Shown here: in pieces, positions 1-6,167 of the stretch
Layout: each line of letters starts with the position of its first letter
How positions within the stretch are numbered: position 1 is the stretch's first letter
From: Blastocladiella britannica
Lineage: Eukaryota; Blastocladiomycota; Blastocladiomycetes; Blastocladiales; Blastocladiaceae
Length of the DNA stretch: 11,750 nt
Assembly: GCA_025349905.2 (NCBI GenBank)
Contig: MU625101.1
Span: 1-11,750 of the forward strand
Direction of reading: 5' to 3'
The notes under the pieces: model-generated
The model's database searches: none
Told to the model about the DNA's origin: nothing
What the model saw: only the letters and a program-made list of their open reading frames with translations
Program-made: the position numbers and the translations under genes

Positions 1-284
1 TGACGAACGCCGACGCGCCGCGCGCAAAGTCGGAGTAGTCGGAGCAGCAGCGGTCGGTCGACGCGCAGGTGGCCAGGCAGTGGCAGGTCATGGTGGACAT
101 GCCCGACATGGATCCGGCGCAGGTGAGCGACTTGGTGGAGCGGGCTATTCGATTTTTTTGGTTTTTGTGCGTGAGGGATTGGTGATTATTGTTGGTGATT
201 GATTGATCGAGTCGTACCGTCAAGGGGCGCGGCAGAGACCACGGTGGCCACGAGGGCGAGGGCAACGAGGAGGAAAGACTGCAT
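1..284 (-). CDS. Secreted protein with a somatomedin-B-like domain, 5' part only
   Basis: Two exons are visible: exon 1 at 284-218 and exon 2 from 144 to the window edge, where the gene is cut. The intron at 217-145 (73 nt) has donor GTACGA and acceptor ATAG, and the phase-1 junction closes in frame. Residues 1-18 are a signal peptide (MQSFLLVALALVATVVSA, then APLD), so the product enters the secretory pathway. Residues about 30-63 hold the Cys pattern C-x11-C-x-C-x3-C-x5-CC-x-DY. The CxC-x3-C-x5-CC-x-DY core is typical of somatomedin B domains, small disulfide knots in extracellular proteins that usually mediate protein binding. The usual second and eighth cysteines are Met and Ala here. The ATG at 284 is chosen because it begins the signal peptide. 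Function beyond 'secreted, probably protein-binding' is unknown. The domain call rests on Cys spacing only, and another Cys-rich fold is possible. Confidence 0.72.
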
Positions 285-803
285 TGGTGGAGTTTGAGGT
301 TGTTGGATCAGAGTGGGATCAATGAAGATTTGGGTGAGGAGCAATGCAGAAATGGTTTTTGGACGAGGCCGGGTGGGCCCTCTTTATACCCGCGACCCTC
401 GTTCGTTTTTTTCGCAGTTAATTTCCCTGGAAAGGTTTGCAAACTTTGCCATTTAAATTGCACGAGCAAAATCAAAGCTTCCAGGTCTCACGAAACTGCA
501 GTGTTCCCCAACACGGCCAACGCTTTCACTCCATTTCCTGACACACTGCTTCCATGAACCCAGCTTTGAGTCACGGCCAGGGTGAGGGGGTCCTTGATCG
601 GCTCATCTTGTGCCTGCGCGACCGGGATAATAAAATCCATAGCAAACTCCAAAATAAATGTCAAATGAATTGCATTTTGTACTTTTGCCAAACTTTGTGG
701 GTATGGAGGTAAGATAGAAAAATTGCGCGGGTATACCGGAATAAAGTTTGGGAAATCAGTGAGTGCGTGGGAAGTTTAAAAATGCGTGCACGAGTGTGCC
801 GGG
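285..803. other. Spacer: promoter of the SMB-like gene and 3' flank of the Cys-rich secreted gene
   Basis: This 519-nt spacer is more AT-rich than the flanking exons. It must hold the 3' end of the gene that stops at 804 and the promoter of the gene starting at 284. I see the TATA box at 383-388, an ATTTAAAT palindrome around 452-459 and scattered A/T runs. A 50-codon ATG frame on the minus strand (about 640-488) has no convincing signal peptide, motif or codon bias, so I do not annotate it. No tRNA or other RNA gene is apparent. Confidence 0.5.
383..388 (-). promoter_or_regulatory. TATA box for the SMB-like secreted gene
   Basis: On the minus strand the sequence reads GGGTATAAAGAGG. It lies about 100 nt upstream of the ATG at 284, a normal distance for a core promoter with a short 5' leader. 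It is the best TATA match in this spacer. The call rests on motif and position only. Confidence 0.5.
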
Positions 804-2025
804 TTACTCAGGGGTGACGGACGGTGCGTCCGAGGTGCTGTCCGCGTCGACCGTCTCTGAAGCGCTCTCTGAGGACGCAATGATCTCCGAGGTGGCGGGA
901 GCATCGATCGAGGTTGACGTACTGGTCGGCGACGCGGGCGATTCCGACGACACTGGAACAGCAGCGCTGGTGCTGGTTCCAGCAGTGTTGGTTCCAACCG
1001 ACTTGGTCTCAGCGGCGGTGGTGCTGGCAGCGGCGATCTCCGTAACAGGAGGTCCGTCCGCAGCAGTAGTACTCTTGGTCCCGTCATTGCAAGCCGTGGT
1101 ACCCGTCGGCGCCGCGCTGTCAAAAGGGACTTGTAAATCGACGACATCAACAAAAATAATTGAAACGACATACCATCCAGAGCGCACGCTGGTCACACAC
1201 GTCATGGATGCGCCGGTACAGTCACCGCAATCAACAAGTTGATCCTCCTCGGCCGGCACGCATGGGCAGTCGGTGGTCAGCACCTGCACGGAGACGGTCC
1301 CCGGGCACTGTTTCCCACCAAACTTGGCGGTCCGCGTCACTTTGAACACCGACACGGCGGTAGCGGTCGGGATCGCCATCGCCTCCCCGACGATCGTGTC
1401 GCAGTCGATCCATCCGACCGGGTAGTACGTTGCCACCTCGACGGGCGTCGGATCGGCCGCACAGTCCACCGCCGCGCACGTGCACACGCGCGTGACCGCC
1501 GGCCGCTCGTTCACGTTCCCCGCGACCTCGGCATCATCGCTTGACGATCCGTCGTCGCTCACTGCCGCCGCATTCGCGATCCCAGCAGCGCGCCCGGCCT
1601 TGTTGGTCGGAGCTGGAACCAGCGACGACTTGGACTTGGCATTGGCACCAGTCGCATCCGTCATCAGAGGTGCCACCGACTGCGTGACGGTGGTTGAGAA
1701 CGACGCAAGGTGCGTCACGGGACCGACGATCGAGTTACAAACCGCATTGCAGTCGACAAAGTTGGGCTTGGGACGCGCGATCGGCGTGCGCACAATCGTT
1801 GCGACCGAGGCACCTTCACGATTTTCTATATTGATTAGTTGTGCTCCTTCATGTAATGGGGATTGGCCTCGTACCGCCATCGTCCACAGTTGGGCTGCCC
1901 TTGGACGGCACCGGGGGAACGGCAAACGCCTCGGGTTTGGGACTGGGCGAGGGGCTGGGCTCTGCTTGGACCGTCCCGCACAGTGCCAGGGCCAGCAGCG
2001 AGACGAGGATCAAGAGCCGGGCCAT
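804..2025 (-). CDS. Secreted cysteine-rich protein with Ser/Thr-rich tail
   Basis: Proposed exons are 2025-1875, 1825-1174 and 1116-804, giving 371 residues. The ATG at 2025 begins a clear signal peptide (residues 1-21, cleavage after TVQA), followed by a Pro/Ser spacer. Intron 1 (1874-1826, 49 nt) has donor GTACGA, a CTAAT branch-like site and a TATAG acceptor. It is required, because the signal-peptide frame hits a stop and the downstream frame has no signal. Intron 2 (1173-1117, 57 nt) is in frame, with donor GTATGT and acceptor TTTTGACAG. Removing it creates a Cys codon, for 14 cysteines in the mature region. Cys pairs such as DCNAVC, VCTC, DCPC and DCGDC suggest a disulfide-rich extracellular domain. 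The last 100 or so residues are Ser/Thr/Ala-rich and probably O-glycosylated. No C-terminal hydrophobic GPI signal is visible. I do not recognise the family. Confidence 0.75.
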
Positions 2026-2116
2026 GTTTTGAATTGAGATGCTTGATCGGCGGTGACGAGAAGCTTGAGAGTGTGAAAAAAAAGAGAAATGTGAAAAGGA
2101 ACACCAACTACATTTT
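2026..2116 (-). promoter_or_regulatory. 91-nt promoter/terminator gap between NOL8-like and secreted genes
   Basis: Only 91 nt separate the stop codon of the NOL8-like gene from the ATG of the secreted Cys-rich gene on the same strand. The gap is pyrimidine-rich on the minus strand, with an 8-T run and CT-rich stretches. It must contain the 3' end of one transcript and the core promoter or 5' leader of the next. I see no clear TATA box. Confidence 0.4.
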
Positions 2117-4701
2117 CTACGACTGTGCCTGCGTCCGCGGCTGAGACGACGACTTGCGCTGGTGATGATGCGCGCGATGTCCGCCCCGGTGACCGCCACC
2201 ATCCGACGACTTGGTCGCCACCACCGCGCCGCCGCGCTTGGCCGACCGCTGCTTGGCCTTGCGCACCGCGTTCTTGTGGCGGCGCTTGAGCTCCGTGATC
2301 ATGTCCCAGCGGTTGGCCATCCACGCAGCCTTGATCTCAGCGTCGGTCTGCGTGCGCACAAACGACCCTGTCTCGTACTGGGCCAGTCGGTCGCCGATAT
2401 CGACAAAGAACTGGGCCGACGCCAACGCCACCGACCGCGCCGCCGCATCCGACGCCGACTTGGCCGCTTTCGCCGCTGCCGTCGCGGTCGCCTTGGCGGC
2501 GGCGGCAGCGCCGGCACGCGCAAAGAACGGCTTGGTCGCATCGTTGCCGCCGGTATCGTCGTCCGACGAGTCCGTGTCGCTGAACCCGCTGCCAAAGAGG
2601 CTGAACGACGCGCTCTCGGCCGTCGGGCCGCCCTTGGTGAAAATGGCCGCAAAGTCGGTGCGCACCGTGGCCGATGCCGACGACTCGATCGGCGTGTCGG
2701 TGAGACTCGACTTGTTGCCGCCAAACAGAGACGCCAAGCCGCCGGATGCCTTGGTACTGACCGCGTCGTCGTCAGACGAAGAGTCGTCATCGCTGCTGCT
2801 GTCGCTGCTGCTTTCCTCGGACGACGACCACGGGTTGCGCTTGCGCTTGCGACCGCCGCCGCGGCCATCGTCGCGCTGACGTCCATTGTTATTGCTGGCG
2901 TCGTCGTCGGCGCTGATCAGGTAATCCGCCGCGTTGCTTGCCGTCGGGTCGTAGAACGCCATGCCCGTCAGCTCGGCGGTGCGGTCCGCACGAGCAGCGC
3001 CCACCGCGCCGAGCTGCACACGCGCAGCAGCTGCAGCGGTGGCGCCCGGCTGGCGCTTTTGCTGCTGAGCAACCTTGGCGCGCGCGTCCTTGGTCACCTC
3101 TTCGCCAAACATGCTTGCCAGCAGGTCCATGGCCATGCTGCGCTCCTGACGCACGGACCGCTCGCCGTGCTCGTCACCGGCCGCGTCCTTGTCGTCACCA
3201 TGGGCTTCATCAGCGCTCGGCTCATCAGCGTCGGCCTCATCCTCCTCCTCCTCGTCACTGTTGTACGGCTTTTCACCGAAATCGGACGTGAATGCAAATC
3301 GGCTGTCGCCGCCCGTTTTTTTCTGCAGCGCCAGAAGCTGCTTGCCCTTGGGTCCCAGGAATTGCGGCTTTTCGGCTGTTTTATATGTGTCAGTTTCGAT
3401 GCGAGAAAAATGAACATGGGAAACGTACCGAGCTGCACTTCGCCATCGACGTGCATTGCGTCGTGGTTGGCACCACTCTCGTCGTCGTCCTCGTCGTCGT
3501 CCGAGAAAATGCTCATCTTTGCGTTGGAAGCATCGGCCTGCGGGGTAGGATCCACGTCCATGGCATCCTCTTCCTCAATTTCACTCGCACCCGAGGCTTG
3601 ATCACTCTCGTCGTCCGAGTCCTGATCCGAGTCCGTGTCCTGGGCAGACACCACCGGAGCAGAGATCGCAGCCGCGGCCTTGGGCTGCCAGTGGGAAATC
3701 TCCTCCAAGTCACCATCATCGTTGCTCTGGTGACGACCCGCCTTTGAAGGAGCAGCAAAAGCAGGTACGCGGCGCACGGGGCTCGGCTCGCGCGGCCGCG
3801 AGGGCCCAAAGTCGCGCACCACGGGACGGTAGTCGCGAGCGGCCGCCGACGACTCCCAGTAATCCCGGGACCGTGCATCCTCCTCGTCGCCGTCATAAGG
3901 GGCGTTGCGGTCTCGAAGTTCCCAGGTAAGCGCGCGCGAGGGCGTCGGGCGCGCGTTCAAGTACAAACGTTCGAACCCGTCGCGCATGGCCGCCGGATCC
4001 ATGGTGATCGGTCCCAGCGGGGTAGCCACGCGGCGCATGACGGGCAGCACGCGGCCGTACTTGACGCGCTTCCACCATTTCAGCGCCTTCAAGTCCATCC
4101 CGTCGTCGGCAATGGGCGTGTTGATATTAGCCGCGGCGCCGCCGTTCAGCGCTCCCTTACGTGCGCGCCGTTTCGCCACTTCCTTGCGCCGCTCCACCTC
4201 GGGCCACCCGCCCACCAGATCCATCACCTCGGGTTTCAAGTCCTTGGCGGCTTTGGCCTCGGCCGACGCCGCGACCAAAGCCCGGTCGGCTGCGCGGCGG
4301 TCCTCGGGCCGCGTCTGCGCCGGGTGCACGTGCACGGTGCCGCCCTTCCACCGCGTGCCATTGTACAGCGACACTAGACGCGTCACCGACGCGGGGGGTG
4401 CGGTCACGGTAAAGTGTGCGAATCCGCGCACGTGGCCGGTGATCGACTCGGGGATCGACACGTCCGAGACGGCGCCAAAGGAGGCGAAACGCGTCGATAG
4501 GTCCTGCGCAGTCAGGGGTTCACGGAAGCCCGACAGGTGGAGCCGGTGCGGCGATGGGTCCTTGGACACGGTTGATGCATTTGTTGGCGCTGCATTCGTT
4601 GTTGGCGCTGTTGCTGTAGTAGTAGTTGCTGCTGCGGGTACGGGCGCGGCTGCCGGTGCGGACACTCGCGGCGCTGGGCGTGCGCCCCTGGTCTTTTGCA
4701 T
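2117..4701 (-). CDS. NOL8-like: NOL8/Nop8-like nucleolar RRM protein
   Basis: Two exons, 4701-3429 and 3375-2117, encode 843 residues. The intron at 3428-3376 (53 nt) has donor GTACGT and acceptor AAACAG, phase 1. Order along the protein: an Ala/Pro/Thr-rich leader (about 1-50); an RRM (about 52-132) with RNP2-like LHLSGF and RNP1-like RGFAHFTV; a Trp/Lys segment WWKRVKYGRVLPVMRR; long acidic Asp/Ser/Glu tracts; a KPQFLGPKGKQLLALQKK block just after the intron; poly-Ser/Asp; a basic KRKR; and a C-terminal NRWDMITELKRRHKNAVRKA helix. The N-terminal RRM, the KYGR motif, the GPKGKQLL block and the basic C-terminal helix match the NOL8/Nop8 family, nucleolar proteins needed for 60S pre-ribosome and rRNA maturation. 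The ATG at 4701 is the first in frame before the RRM. The chief alternative is another nucleolar RRM protein. Confidence 0.82.
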
Positions 4702-4791
4702 TTTGATAATTTCAGCGAAAATATTTGTTGAAGAAAAAAAATTCAAAAGGGAGAATCCGGTCATCACGCGCCGCGTCGCAGGCTTCAGCGG

Positions 4792-4805
4792 AAAAAAAAA
4801 AAAAA
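4792..4805. repeat. 14-bp A homopolymer in the SCP2/NOL8 spacer
   Basis: A run of 14 A lies in the 175-nt spacer between the SCP2 stop (4877) and the NOL8-like ATG (4701). Read on the minus strand it is a T tract upstream of the NOL8-like gene, which could exclude nucleosomes from its promoter or lie in the SCP2 3' untranslated region. Nothing else notable is seen in this spacer. Confidence 0.6.
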
Positions 4806-4876
4806 CAGTTAAAGAGGCGTTACATTTGTACTTTTCGTCCACAAATCCGCGCCTCGGGCCGCGTCCACCCAAGAAT

Positions 4877-5973
4877 CTACAACTTGGGCTTCTTCTGCAT
4901 GCTCTTGAGCACAGTGTCTGTGTTGAACTTTCATGGTCAGCGATACACCTGCAACACACATATAAAGAAAACATCAAAAACGTACCAAGCTTAGTCGCCA
5001 GCATCATGTTCCCCGAGATCTTGAGCTTACCCGACATGAACAGCTTCTGGCCGTTAGCCTTCCCGGCCGAGAGCGCCACGAAATCGGCATCGGCGATCGT
5101 GATGGCAATCTCGGGCTTGCCGTTCTTGTACGCGCCCTGGTACACGTCGCCAGTGGTGTTCTTGAGGTCCAGCGTGTAGCTGTGGATCTTGTTGTCGGCG
5201 CCCTTGACGTTGAACTGGTACACGGCCCTATTCATCGTTTTTGTCAGTATTGGGTGATCGCATACGCGTCAAAAAAAAAAAAAGATAAGGCGTACTTGGT
5301 CTTGCCAACCAGAGCAGTGCGCTCCGAGGCCGGAAGCGTGGTCAGACCAGCGTGGATCTGCGCAAACACGGCAGACGACGCGAGACCAGCGACAGCGGGC
5401 AGAGCCGACGACGCGGCAGGAGCGGCAGCAGCAGTGGCAGCGGGTGCGGCAGCGGCAGCGGGCTTGGGCGCGGTCTTGAGAATGCCATCTGTTTTTTTTT
5501 TTCAACACGACAAAAAATGCGTTAGTCCAAGAGCCTGCCAACAACATAAATGTATGTACCAAGCTTGGTGGCGAGCATCATGTTGCCCTTGACCTTCAGC
5601 TTGCCCGACATGAACGCCTTCTGGCCCGTGATCTTGCCGCCGGCCAGATCCACAAACAGGTCGTCGGTGGTGCCAATGGTGATATCGGGCTTGACGCCCG
5701 CCGCCGGCTTGCCCTTGGTGATGGTGCCGTTGTTCTTGAGGTCCAGGACCCACCTTTTTATGTTAAGGTGTGAGCATTTTTTTTTCTGAAGGTCTTGCTT
5801 GCTTTGCTAAATGGAATGTGGCCATCGTACGTAGACTCCTCACCAGCGGCATTCTTGAGGTCAAACTGGAAGATGGCCTTTGCCTTGGCAATGGTGGCCT
5901 TCTTCTCGGCCGCTGGCGCGTTTTCGATCGACTGCTTGATACCCTCGAGGACGGCGTCGGACTTGAAGGTCAT
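4877..5973 (-). CDS. Tandem SCP2-domain sterol/lipid carrier protein
   Basis: Five exons (5973-5831, 5753-5560, 5488-5296, 5227-4986, 4917-4877) encode 270 residues, and all junction phases (2, 1, 2, 1) close. The protein has two SCP2 domains. The first (about 1-112) contains FQFDLKN, TWVLDLKN and the FMSGKLKVKGNMMLATKL block. The second (about 150-257) contains YQFNV, YTLDLKN and FMSGKLKISGNMMLATKL. An Ala/Pro-rich linker joins them. SCP2 domains bind sterols, fatty acids or acyl-CoA in a hydrophobic cavity and often work in peroxisomes. Each domain has the usual order of helix, Phe/Tyr-rich strands and the MSGKLK-x2-GNMMLA signature. The C-terminus, -KKPKL, is a weak PTS1-like tripeptide, so peroxisomal import is possible but not assured. 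Introns are 68-77 nt with GTACGA, GTACAT, GTACGC and GTACGT donors. Single-domain SCP2 proteins of about 130 residues are the common fungal form, so the tandem form is notable. Confidence 0.9.
4982..5052 (-). repeat. Internal SCP2 repeat, downstream copy including intron donor
   Basis: This stretch matches 5556-5626 at about 60 of 71 positions, by eye and without gaps. It covers the FMSGKLK-GNMMLATKL codons and the first five bases of the following intron (GTACG here, GTACA in the other copy). Confidence 0.8.
5556..5626 (-). repeat. Internal SCP2 repeat, upstream copy including intron donor
   Basis: This is the partner of 4982-5052, offset by 574 nt. In both copies a phase-1 intron interrupts the first codon (Asp) after TKL, and the DNA across the donor is AAGCTTG then GTAC. 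The duplication therefore carried the intron with it. Confidence 0.8.
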
Positions 5974-6075
5974 ATTACTTTTGTATTTTTAATTTGGTCT
6001 GATTGAATAAAGCGCTCACGAAAGAGAAAAAGGGTCAAGGCCGAGAGGGGATTCTTGAAAGGTTCGCGTTTCGCA

Positions 6076-6095
6076 GTGGATCCACCGCGATCGCG
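6076..6095. promoter_or_regulatory. Two abutting 10-bp perfect palindromes upstream of the SCP2 gene
   Basis: Positions 6076-6085 (GTGGATCCAC) and 6086-6095 (CGCGATCGCG) are each perfect 10-bp palindromes, placed end to end. They begin about 100 nt upstream of the SCP2-gene ATG (5973), within a 194-nt spacer. The arrangement suits binding sites for dimeric transcription factors. No known factor is assigned. Confidence 0.35.
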
Positions 6096-6167
6096 AGTAG
6101 TGAGCGGCGGGCAAAATGTGAAAAAAAAAAATATCTAAAACATTACACTGACATCATCTGTCAAAAA

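Noticed and set aside
488..691. A 67-codon minus-strand frame in the left spacer
   Set aside because: It starts with TTG. The internal ATG gives only 50 residues, with no signal peptide, motif or family resemblance.
2162..3601. A 479-codon plus-strand open frame over the NOL8-like gene
   Set aside because: It is antisense to well-supported exons. It consists mostly of Arg/Val/Ala runs made by GC-rich codons on the other strand and has no recognisable domain.
3905..5179. A 424-codon plus-strand open frame across the NOL8-like and SCP2 genes
   Set aside because: It spans two opposite-strand genes and their spacer, including a homopolymer and introns, and shows no domain.
3094..5235. A single 713-codon minus-strand frame joining SCP2 and NOL8-like sequence
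   Set aside because: It runs through an SCP2 intron, a stop-free spacer and the NOL8-like intron. It is two genes read as one, not a fusion. The SCP2 stop codon at 4877 is in the spliced frame.
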